Translations under genes and position numbers: made by a program
Part shown: positions 1 through 6,110 of the stretch, in pieces
How positions within the stretch are numbered: the stretch's first letter is position 1
How the letters are laid out: each line of letters opens with the position of its first letter
Notes under the pieces: generated by a model
The model's input: the letters and a program-made list of their open reading frames with translations, nothing else
What the model was told of the DNA's origin: nothing
Database searches by the model: none
Source: an uncultured Collinsella sp.
GTDB lineage: Bacteria; Actinomycetota; Coriobacteriia; Coriobacteriales; Coriobacteriaceae
Assembly: GCA_900552155.1 (NCBI GenBank)
Contig: URYU01000084.1
Span: 1-7,550, forward strand
Length of the DNA stretch: 7,550 nt
Direction of reading: 5' to 3'

Positions 1-160
1 ACAGGCTCGCCAGCGCTACCGAAGTCACATGCGCATAGCACGTCAAGACACCATGCTGGATAAACTCGCGCGTCAGGTCCAGACGGCCCATCTGTGCCAG
101 TTGACGGGCAGCATAGTCGACCTCGTGCGCGATTTTCTCGGCACGAACGGCATCGGACAT
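1..160 (-). CDS. Probable HD-domain phosphohydrolase, N-terminal fragment (runs off window)
   Basis: An open frame on the minus strand starts with ATG at 160 and continues to the window edge, giving 53 codons with no stop. A strong Shine-Dalgarno AAGGAGG lies at 165-171, four to five bases upstream, which fixes the start. The visible protein begins MSDAVRAEKIAHEVDY and contains FIQHG at residues 33-37 followed by CYAHVTSVA at 41-49. A FIQHG segment followed by a histidine-containing helix is typical, from memory, of the start of small HD/HDIG metal-dependent phosphohydrolases, where that histidine (here His44) would be the first metal ligand. The HD dipeptide itself would lie outside the window, so the family call rests on the N-terminus only. 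It is divergent from the DXS-like gene, with about 230 bp between them. The coding call is firm; the HD assignment is moderate. Confidence 0.65.
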   Translation of the reverse strand, partial: MSDAVRAEKIAHEVDYAARQLAQMGRLDLTREFIQHGVLTCYAHVTSVALASL

Positions 161-249
161 GCTGCCTCCTTCCAGCGGCTCACGGCGGCAAGCCACGGCC
201 TACACGCATGAAATAAAATCATCATCGAATCTATCAGTATGGCATCGGA

Positions 250-261
250 CAAAACGTTTTG
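250..261. promoter_or_regulatory. 12-bp perfect palindrome CAAAACGTTTTG, possible operator
   Basis: CAAAACGTTTTG reads identically on both strands. It lies midway between two divergent genes, a usual place for an operator controlling one or both. No regulator gene is visible in the window, and no family is recognised from this site. A 12-bp palindrome can arise by chance, so the regulatory role is only a suggestion. Confidence 0.3.
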
Positions 262-349
262 CCCCGCCGGTTGGCGAATTACCGCGCCGCCGTCACATAT
301 CAAACGCCAAAATGTGCGAGACTGTTTTGTGCAATTGTGCCGGCCGAGG

Positions 350-363
350 GAGCGCCGGCGCTC
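350..363. promoter_or_regulatory. 14-bp GC-rich perfect palindrome just upstream of the DXS-like ribosome-binding site
   Basis: GAGCGCCGGCGCTC is a perfect 14-bp palindrome ending ten bases before the weak Shine-Dalgarno GGAG (373-376) of the downstream gene. In RNA it could fold as a 5-bp stem with a CCGG loop; in DNA it could bind a dimeric regulator. In GC-rich sequence such palindromes are less improbable, so confidence is low. Confidence 0.28.
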
Positions 364-388
364 GATTCGCATGGAGTAACCCACAACG

Positions 389-2170
389 ATGCTGCTTACG
401 CAAACGACAACGCCCGAGGACGTCAAGGCTCTCGACCGCGCCGAGCTTCCGCTGCTCTGCGGCGAGATTCGCCACGCCATCCTCGAACGCTCCGCCGCTG
501 TCGGCGGACACGTTGCCCCCAACCTGGGCGTCGTTGAGCTTACGGTTGCGCTTCATCGCGTGTTTAACTCCCCTATCGACAAGATTGTCTTTGACGTTTC
601 GCACCAGACCTACGCCCACAAGGCGCTGACCGGGCGCGCGTATACCTATATCGATCCGGAACGTTTTGGCGAGGCTTCTGGCTTTGCCAATCCCGACGAG
701 TCCGAGCACGACCTGTTCGCCATGGGCCACACCTCCACATCGGTGAGCCTGGGCTGCGGCTTGGCACACGCCCGCGATCTGGCGGGCGACAGCTACAACG
801 TCATCACCATCATTGGCGACGGCTCGCTTTCGGGCGGCTTGGCGTTTGAGGGCTTCAACAATGCCGCCGAACTCGACAGCAACATGATCATCATCGTCAA
901 CGATAACGACCAGTCCATCGCCGAGAACCACGGTGGCCTCTATCGCAATCTGGCCGAGCTGCGCACCAGCAACGGCACCTGTGAGCGCAACGTTTTTCGC
1001 GCGATGGGGCTCGACTACCGCTATCTGGACGCCGGTAACGATGTGTTGGCCCTAGTCGACGCGCTGCAGGAACTGCGCAATATCGATCATCCCATCGTGC
1101 TGCACGTCTCCACCGCCAAGGGCAAGGGCTTTGAGCCGGCCCAGAGCGACCCCGAGCGCTGGCACCACGTGGGTCCGTTTGACATGGCGACCGGGCGCAA
1201 GCTCTGCCCGGGCCATCCGAGCGAGCCTGCGCCGCGCACCTACGCCGACATTACGGGCGAGGCGCTCAGCGCCGCCATCGAGCGCGATCCGCAGGTCGTG
1301 GGCATCACGGCCGCCACGCCCTACATCATGGGCTTTACACCCGAACTTCGCGCTGCCGCCGGCAAACAGTTCGTCGACGTGGGCATTGCCGAGGAGCACG
1401 CTGCGACCTTTGCCACCGCGCTTGCACGCTCGGGCGCCAAGCCAGTCTTTGGTGTGTACGGCACGTTTTTGCAGCGCGCCTACGACGAACTGTGGCACGA
1501 CCTGTGCCTCAACGACGCCCCGGCAACCATTTTGGTGTTTGGCGCCTCGATCTTTGGCACCACATCCGAGACGCACCTCTCGTTCTTTGATATTTCCATG
1601 CTGGGCGGTCTTCCCAACATGCACTACTTGGCGCCGGCCTGCATGGAGGAATATCTGTCCATGCTGAGCTGGTCGCTCGACCACCGTGAGCATCCCGTGG
1701 CAATCCGCGTACCGGGCATCGGCCTGGTAAGCCGCCCCGACCTTGCGCCCGCCGAAGACACCGACTACAGCGCCGTTCGCTACAACGTGGTGCGTCAGGG
1801 CCGCGACGTTGCCGTGCTCGCGCTTGGCGATTTCTTTGAGCTGGGTGAGCGCGTGGCAAACCGTCTGACTGCCGAGTACGGCATCGAGGCCACGCTCGTC
1901 AACCCGCGCTTTGCAACCGAGCTCGACCGCGAGTTCCTCGATAGCCTTGCCGCCGAGCATCGCGTTGTCGTCACCCTCGAGGACGGTATCTTGGACGGCG
2001 GCTGGGGCGAGCGCGTGGCGTGCTACTTGGCATGCACGCCGTTGCGCACGCGCACCTTCGGCATCGCCAAGGGCTTCCCCGACCGCTACGACCCCAACGA
2101 ACTGCTCGCCCAGAACGGCATGACGGTCGAGAACATGGCCGCCGAAGCGGTACGTCTGCTGAACGAGTAG
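389..2170 (+). CDS. DXS-like thiamine-diphosphate enzyme (1-deoxy-D-xylulose-5-phosphate synthase family)
   Basis: This 593-residue protein has the single-chain DXS architecture: a thiamine-diphosphate-binding domain (about 1-255), a pyrimidine domain (about 283-440) and a transketolase C-terminal domain (about 465-590). Visible motifs are GGH with His41 (E. coli DXS His49 position), GDGS at 143-146 with NDND at 171-174 (cofactor and metal motif), AEEH with Glu335 (E. coli Glu370, cofactor activation), and VYGTFLQRAYDE with Tyr357 and Arg363. True DXS condenses pyruvate with glyceraldehyde 3-phosphate to start the MEP isoprenoid pathway. By eye-alignment to remembered E. coli DXS, Arg420, Asp427 and Arg478 become Gly385, Thr392 and Gly443. 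The long loop after the NDN motif is also shortened, and the protein is some 30 residues below the usual length. It may therefore be a paralogue with a different acceptor. GGAG at 373-376 is 12 bases from the ATG, a rather long spacing. It is monocistronic, with its own terminator. Confidence 0.82.
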   Translation: MLLTQTTTPEDVKALDRAELPLLCGEIRHAILERSAAVGGHVAPNLGVVELTVALHRVFNSPIDKIVFDVSHQTYAHKALTGRAYTYIDPERFGEASGFANPDESEHDLFAMGHTSTSVSLGCGLAHARDLAGDSYNVITIIGDGSLSGGLAFEGFNNAAELDSNMIIIVNDNDQSIAENHGGLYRNLAELRTSNGTCERNVFRAMGLDYRYLDAGNDVLALVDALQELRNIDHPIVLHVSTAKGKGFEPAQSDPERWHHVGPFDMATGRKLCPGHPSEPAPRTYADITGEALSAAIERDPQVVGITAATPYIMGFTPELRAAAGKQFVDVGIAEEHAATFATALARSGAKPVFGVYGTFLQRAYDELWHDLCLNDAPATILVFGASIFGTTSETHLSFFDISMLGGLPNMHYLAPACMEEYLSMLSWSLDHREHPVAIRVPGIGLVSRPDLAPAEDTDYSAVRYNVVRQGRDVAVLALGDFFELGERVANRLTAEYGIEATLVNPRFATELDREFLDSLAAEHRVVVTLEDGILDGGWGERVACYLACTPLRTRTFGIAKGFPDRYDPNELLAQNGMTVENMAAEAVRLLNE

Positions 2171-2210
2171 AAAAACCTCCGCAAAGGAAAGCATCCCTGC
2201 GGAGGTTTTT
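2171..2210 (+). terminator. Rho-independent terminator of the DXS-like gene
   Basis: It begins directly after the stop codon. AAAAACCTCCGCA (2171-2183) pairs perfectly with TGCGGAGGTTTTT (2198-2210), a 13-bp stem with a 14-nt loop, and the sequence continues into GTTTTC. The A-run and T-run at opposite sides make it usable on both strands. It isolates the DXS-like gene from the repeat region downstream. Confidence 0.93.
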
Positions 2211-2228
2211 GTTTTCACGACGCGATTA

Positions 2229-2283
2229 TCTCAATCTGTAACATCTATGGCCCGAATTCCCGTCTAACTGTTACAAATCTAGA
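2229..2283. repeat. Repeat unit 1 (imperfect inverted repeat)
   Basis: Left arm TCTCAATCTGTAACA (2229-2243), 25-nt spacer, right arm TGTTACAAATCTAGA (2269-2283). The right arm differs from the expected complement at three positions, so this outermost unit looks degenerate. Its spacer has GAATTC almost exactly at its centre. Confidence 0.85.
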
Positions 2284-2307
2284 CAAGACGTCTTAGTCCC
2301 TGACCTT

Positions 2308-2366
2308 TGTCTCAATCTGTAACAGATAGAGACCTTTTGGCCGTCCAGATGTTACAGATTGAGACA
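2308..2366. repeat. Repeat unit 2 (perfect 17-bp inverted repeat)
   Basis: TGTCTCAATCTGTAACA (2308-2324) and TGTTACAGATTGAGACA (2350-2366) are exact complements over 17 bp around a 25-nt spacer. This is the best-preserved unit and extends the 15-bp core by two bases on each outer side. Confidence 0.92.
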
Positions 2367-2389
2367 TTCGAATCCCCCTGAAGAGAAAA

Positions 2390-2444
2390 TCTCGATCTGT
2401 AACAGTCACTCGGCAAAAACGGCTGCAGATGTTACAGATCGAGA
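2390..2444. repeat. Repeat unit 3 (perfect 15-bp inverted repeat with paired substitution)
   Basis: TCTCGATCTGTAACA (2390-2404) and TGTTACAGATCGAGA (2430-2444) are exact complements around a 25-nt spacer. Relative to unit 2, the left arm carries A to G and the right arm the matching T to C, so pairing is kept despite the change. Confidence 0.92.
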
Positions 2445-2481
2445 AAAAGCAGCAAGGCATGCCGCTGCACCGGCCAGAACC

Positions 2482-2509
2482 ACCACAAAGGTGCCCGTCC
2501 CTTTTTGGT
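2482..2509. repeat. Hairpin around GTGCCCGTCCC, possible dispersed element
   Basis: ACCACAAAGG (2482-2491) and CCTTTTTGGT (2500-2509) pair at nine of ten positions around the 8-nt loop TGCCCGTC. No T-run follows the stem on the plus strand beyond the one inside it, so it is not a classical terminator. It may belong to a dispersed intergenic repeat family of the host; that is a guess that needs a genome-wide comparison. Confidence 0.45.
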
Positions 2510-2555
2510 AGATAGAATTACCCATAAGGCGAGTATGTTTCTGAGTTATTTCGTG

Positions 2556-2585
2556 TTGACCCATTTGAGCGGGATAGGGTATAAC
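2556..2585 (+). promoter_or_regulatory. Sigma70-type promoter of the amino-acid transporter operon
   Basis: TTGACC (2556-2561) matches five of six consensus -35 bases and TATAAC (2580-2585) five of six -10 bases, with an 18-bp spacer. Transcription would start near 2592, leaving a leader of about 37 nt that contains the ribosome-binding site AGAAAGGTG (2613-2621) seven bases before the ATG at 2629. It lies about 110 bp downstream of the repeat array. Confidence 0.78.
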
Positions 2586-2628
2586 TCTACTCAACCGCTA
2601 GGGATTTTATTGAGAAAGGTGTTCTACC

Positions 2629-3624
2629 ATGAGCAAGAACCTCTCCCAGCAGGTCGTTCTCGACCGCCGCGGCTTTGTCGCCGCCACCTTCGCAACCGTC
2701 GCCGGCCTTGGTCTTGCCGGCTGCTCCGACACCAGCGCCGAGGCCGACAAGGGTTCCGCCACCGGCTCTTCCAAGAGCTCCGAGGATACCGAGGTTTCCG
2801 CCACGCTCGATGCCAAGGCATTCGACAAGCTCGTCAACGACGGCCCCAAGGCCGATGACGACGCCATCGCCGCCAGCACCTGGGCCACGGTCGTCAAGGA
2901 CGCCGGCGTCTTTAAGATCGGTGGCGTTCAGACCTCCACGCTCTTCTCCCTCCTCAACGAGAAAGACGGTCAGACCCGCGGCTTCGACGCCGGCATCGCA
3001 CAGCTCCTGTCCAACTACATTCTGGGCGAGAACAAGGTCGAGATCACCCAGGTGACCTCGGACACGCGCGAGTCCGTCCTGCAAAACGGCCAGGTCGACG
3101 CTGTCTTTGCCACCTACACCATCACTGACGAGCGCAAGAAGCTCGTCTCCTTTGCCGGTCCCTATTACTACACGCAGCAGGCCATCCTGGTACTCGCCGA
3201 CAACGACGACATCAAGAGCGTCGACGACCTGGCCGACAAGAACGTCGCCGTCCAGTCCGGCTCCAACGGCCCCGCCATCCTGGAGGAGTTTGCCCCCAAG
3301 GCCAGCCAGCAGGAGTTCAAGACAGACGAGGAGGCACGTCAGGCACTCCAGCAGGGCCGCGTCGATGCCTACGTCATCGACAACAACATGCAGCAGAGCG
3401 CCCTGGTCCGCGAGCCCGGTAAGTACAAGATCGCCGGCAAGCCCTTCGGCAGCAAGGAGCCCTACGGCATCGGCCTGCCGCTCGATTCCGACGGCGTTGC
3501 CTTTGTCAACGACTTCCTTAAGAAGATCGAGGACGACGGCACCTGGACTGAGCTGTGGCAGATCTGCATCGGCGACCGTACGGGCGACACCAATGTTCCC
3601 GAGCTGCCCGAGATCGGCGCCTAG
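2629..3624 (+). CDS. Amino-acid ABC transporter substrate-binding lipoprotein (GluB-like, SBP family 3)
   Basis: This 331-residue extracytoplasmic receptor should capture an amino acid, probably glutamate or a related acidic compound, and deliver it to the permeases encoded next. The N-terminus has paired arginines (Arg13-Arg14), a hydrophobic stretch and the lipobox LAGC ending at Cys32, so the mature protein would be lipid-anchored to the outer face of the membrane. A low-complexity Ser/Ala/Asp/Glu/Lys linker (about 33-60) follows. Family 3 hallmarks are RGFDAGIA (117-124), Arg147, ATYTITDERK (161-170), FAGPYYY (175-181) and EPYGIGLP (277-284). The ATYxITDxRK and PYGIGLP segments recall actinobacterial GluB. 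It is somewhat longer than usual because of the linker and the stretch before the fold. The ATG has the ribosome-binding site AGAAAGGTG. It is first in the operon, and an attenuator-like hairpin follows. Glutamate specificity is inferred. Confidence 0.9.
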   Translation: MSKNLSQQVVLDRRGFVAATFATVAGLGLAGCSDTSAEADKGSATGSSKSSEDTEVSATLDAKAFDKLVNDGPKADDDAIAASTWATVVKDAGVFKIGGVQTSTLFSLLNEKDGQTRGFDAGIAQLLSNYILGENKVEITQVTSDTRESVLQNGQVDAVFATYTITDERKKLVSFAGPYYYTQQAILVLADNDDIKSVDDLADKNVAVQSGSNGPAILEEFAPKASQQEFKTDEEARQALQQGRVDAYVIDNNMQQSALVREPGKYKIAGKPFGSKEPYGIGLPLDSDGVAFVNDFLKKIEDDGTWTELWQICIGDRTGDTNVPELPEIGA

Positions 3625-3712
3625 GCAGCGAGCCTGGTAACGACCGCAACGAAACCATACGGAAACGCATGATGCGCTTTATTGCGGTAAACTGTTTCCT
3701 CACTGAGTTGTC

Positions 3713-3741
3713 GGGGCTTCCGTACACACGGGAGCCCCTTT
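3713..3741 (+). terminator. Attenuator-like hairpin between binding protein and permease genes
   Basis: GGGGCTTCCGT (3713-3723) pairs with ACGGGAGCCCC (3728-3738) over 11 bp, including one G-U pair, around an ACAC tetraloop, followed by TTTCCTT. A stable stem with a weak T-tract after a binding-protein gene usually gives partial termination or protects the upstream mRNA from 3' decay, so that the receptor is made in excess of the membrane parts. Here that role is inferred from position and structure. Confidence 0.75.
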
Positions 3742-3762
3742 CCTTACCGGCGGGAGGTCCGC

Positions 3763-4422
3763 ATGAGTCTCTCCGAGCTCTGGTCGCTCTATGGCCAGAA
3801 CTATATCGACGCGCTGCTAGCAACCTGGGGCATGACGCTTGAGTCGTTTGCCAGCGCCATGGTGCTGGCCGGCGTCGTCACCGTGATGCGCGTGTCGCCG
3901 CTCAAGCCGCTGCGCGTCTTTGGCGACCTGTATGTCCAGGTCTTCCGTAACATCCCCGGCATCGCGCTGCTCATTATCGTCGTCTACGCGCTGCCGCCGC
4001 TCAAGGTCGTCCTGCCCTACCGCACCTGCGTTATCGTCGCCACGGTGCTGCTAGGCTCGGCATTTGGCTCCGAAAACTTTATGAGCGGCATCAACACCGT
4101 CGGTGTCGGCCAGGTGGAAGCCGCCCGCTCGCTGGGCATGAGCTTCAGCCGTATCCTCGCCAAGATCGTGATTCCGCAGGCGCTGCGTTCGAGCGTGCTG
4201 CCCATGACCAACCTCTTTATCGCCGTCATGCTCACCACCGCGCTCGGCAGGCAGGTGCCGCTTAAACCGCAGGAGCTCACCGGCGTGGTGAGCTACATCA
4301 ACACGCGCTCGCTCGGCGGCGTCGCCGCGTTCTTTATCTCGGCGCTCGGCTACCTGGGCACGGCCTTTGTGGTGAGCCACATTGGCAACTATATCGATAA
4401 GAAGGTGAGGATCCTCCGATGA
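3763..4422 (+). CDS. Amino-acid ABC transporter permease (GluC-like, HisM family)
   Basis: This 219-residue integral membrane protein should form one half of the translocation channel. Hydrophobic segments alternate across the whole length, with about five membrane spans. TVMRVSPLKPLR (40-51) closely recalls the corresponding segment of actinobacterial GluC, and RNIPG (62-66) is the family R-x-x-P motif. The EAA loop that docks on the ATPase is EAARSLGMSFSRILAKIVIP (119-138). The segment after it lacks the Lys-Asp/Asn-Thr motif usual in this family and reads AVMLTTALG instead, which may reflect a specialised partner in a heterodimeric channel. GGGAGG (3752-3757) supports the ATG at 3763. The TGA overlaps the next gene's start as ATGA, implying translational coupling. 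Confidence 0.9.
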   Translation: MSLSELWSLYGQNYIDALLATWGMTLESFASAMVLAGVVTVMRVSPLKPLRVFGDLYVQVFRNIPGIALLIIVVYALPPLKVVLPYRTCVIVATVLLGSAFGSENFMSGINTVGVGQVEAARSLGMSFSRILAKIVIPQALRSSVLPMTNLFIAVMLTTALGRQVPLKPQELTGVVSYINTRSLGGVAAFFISALGYLGTAFVVSHIGNYIDKKVRILR

Positions 4423-5252
4423 GCAAGCACTCCTCCCCCACGCTCACCATGCGCGATGCGCTCTACGAGGCTCCCGGCCCCAAGATGCGCGCCAAGATTC
4501 GCGTCGGCACCGCCATCTCACTTGTTGCCGTGGCCGCGCTCATCGCTCTGGTACTGCAGCGCTTTTATGTGACCGGCCAGCTTTCGGTCCACTATTGGTA
4601 TTTCTTTACGCACCTCACCACCTGGAAGTTCCTGCTTGCCGGTTTTGAGGGCACCGTTAAAGTCGCACTCACCGCCGGCGTCATTGCGCTGGGACTGGGC
4701 TTAGCCCTTAGGCTCGTCCGCACGAGCGGCGTCAAGCCGTTGCGGCTGGTCTGCCGCGTGCTCACCGATTTCTTCCGTGGCGTGCCAAGCCTGCTGTTCA
4801 TCTACTTCTTCTTTTTGGTGCTGCCCCAGTACAAGATCGCACTGCCGTCGTTTTGGATGCTCACGCTTCCCGTCGCGCTCGCTGCGGCCGGCGTACTGGC
4901 CGAGATCTTCCGTGCCGGCGTCAACGCCGTGCCGCGCGGTCAGGTCGAGGCCGCCCAGGCACTCGGTCTCTCCAAGGCTAAAATCACCTTTAAAATCGTA
5001 TTGCCCCAGGCGATTCGGTTTATCATTCCGTCGTTGATTTCGCAGCTTGTGGTCGTAGTCAAAGACACCACCGTCGCCTATGTGGTGAGCTACCCCGACC
5101 TCATGCAAAATGCCCGCGTGCTCATCACCAACTACGACGCGCTCGTGTCGGTCTATCTGGTGATCGCGGTCATCTACATCCTCATCAACGTCGCGATCAA
5201 CAAGGCCGCTGTCTACGTTTCGCACAAGACCGGCGCGACCATCATCCGCTAA
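4419..5252 (+). CDS. Amino-acid ABC transporter permease (GluD-like, HisM family)
   Basis: This second, larger channel subunit has 277 residues. A cytoplasmic N-terminus carries LYEAPGPK (15-22), a motif I recall from actinobacterial GluD proteins. A first membrane span follows at about 29-47, then an outward segment and the conserved five-span core. FRGVPSLL (119-126) is the family motif, EAAQALGLSKAKITFKIVLP (177-196) is the EAA loop contacting the ATPase, and KDTTVA (215-220) is the typical downstream segment that the partner permease lacks. GAGG at 4407-4410, inside the end of the previous gene, serves as ribosome-binding site, and the start overlaps the previous stop by four bases. With the smaller permease it presumably makes a heterodimer. 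The ATPase gene follows after 36 bp. Confidence 0.91.
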   Translation: MSKHSSPTLTMRDALYEAPGPKMRAKIRVGTAISLVAVAALIALVLQRFYVTGQLSVHYWYFFTHLTTWKFLLAGFEGTVKVALTAGVIALGLGLALRLVRTSGVKPLRLVCRVLTDFFRGVPSLLFIYFFFLVLPQYKIALPSFWMLTLPVALAAAGVLAEIFRAGVNAVPRGQVEAAQALGLSKAKITFKIVLPQAIRFIIPSLISQLVVVVKDTTVAYVVSYPDLMQNARVLITNYDALVSVYLVIAVIYILINVAINKAAVYVSHKTGATIIR

Positions 5253-5288
5253 CGCTTTACCATTTCGAGTCATAAGGAGCCGAGCACC

Positions 5289-6053
<765 letters not shown>

Positions 6054-6063
6054 CCAGCCACCC

Positions 6064-6097
6064 CGTGGGACAAATCAAACGGAAGCGTTGTCCCACG
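6064..6097 (+). other. Perfect 10-bp hairpin between ATPase and hydrolase genes
   Basis: CGTGGGACAA (6064-6073) and TTGTCCCACG (6088-6097) pair perfectly around a 14-nt loop. No T-run follows, so it is unlikely to be an intrinsic terminator. It may be an mRNA processing or stabilising structure, or a palindromic repeat. It sits 13 bp before the first possible start codon of the next gene, so it could also affect that gene's translation. Confidence 0.6.
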
Positions 6098-6110
6098 TCG
6101 CTCATGCGCC

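Larger units (their letters stand above)
161..388. other. Divergent intergenic region between HD-type gene and DXS-like gene
   Basis: These 228 bp should hold promoters for both flanking genes, but I see no convincing -35/-10 pair on either strand. The best weak candidate for the plus gene starts at TTGGCG (271-276). Two perfect palindromes stand out, at 250-261 and 350-363, and are listed separately. A short inverted pair TTGGCG (271-276) and CGCCAA (305-310) is also present. The first 15 bp hold the ribosome-binding site of the minus-strand gene. No small ORF here looks genuine. Confidence 0.6.
2229..2444. repeat. Array of six 15-bp motifs in alternating orientation, 40-41-bp period
   Basis: The motif TCTCAATCTGTAACA starts at 2229, 2310 and 2390 (forward; the last has G for A at position 5), and its complement TGTTACAGATTGAGA starts at 2269, 2350 and 2430. 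The steps are 40, 41, 40, 40 and 40 bp. The five intervening spacers are 25, 26, 25, 25 and 25 nt and show no obvious similarity to each other. Each forward-reverse pair forms a 55-bp inverted repeat. Units 2 and 3 are perfect palindromic pairs, and unit 1 has three mismatches in its right arm. The strict alternation resembles BIME/REPIN elements. The near-constant step, close to four helical turns, would also suit cooperative binding of a dimeric protein. The function is not known to me. Confidence 0.9.
2211..2628. other. Gene-free region with repeat array, hairpin and transporter promoter
   Basis: About 420 bp between the DXS-like terminator and the binding-protein start codon carry no convincing gene. 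In order they hold the six-copy alternating repeat array (2229-2444), an interrupted GC-rich hairpin (2449-2468, GCAGC/GCTGC around the palindrome GGCATGCC), a 10-bp hairpin (2482-2509), an AT-richer stretch, and the promoter (2556-2585) with a short 5' leader. The stretch is visibly less GC-rich than the flanking genes. Confidence 0.8.

Noticed and set aside
271..303. Promoter TTGGCG with a -10 near TATCAA for the DXS-like gene
   Set aside because: Spacing of about 21 bp and a poor -10 make it unconvincing; I kept it only as a weak mention.
1052..2218. 388-codon open frame on the minus strand
   Set aside because: It is antisense to the DXS-like gene and runs through that gene's terminator; its composition (His/Gly/Ala/Val-rich) is typical of shadow frames.
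2229..2444. CRISPR array
   Set aside because: Repeats are only 15 bp, alternate in orientation instead of running in one direction, spacers are short at 25-26 nt, and no cas gene is visible. The constant spacing alone is not enough.
2229..2444. Integron attC sites or integron cassette array
   Set aside because: The arms do not fit the RYYYAAC and GTTRRRY core sites (CTGTAAC and GTTACAG break both), no cassette ORFs lie between the units, and no integrase is present.
2229..2444. Series of Rho-independent terminators
   Set aside because: The stems enclose 25-nt loops and are not GC-rich, and no proper T-run follows on the plus strand. A real terminator already ends the upstream gene at 2171-2210.
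2406..2594. 62-codon minus-strand frame in the gene-free region
   Set aside because: It is built from repeat unit 3, the GTGCCCGTCCC hairpin and the promoter, with no ribosome-binding site or recognisable protein.
3555..3842. 95-codon plus-strand frame bridging the binding-protein and permease genes
   Set aside because: It overlaps both genes in another frame and crosses the attenuator-like hairpin; no start signal supports it.
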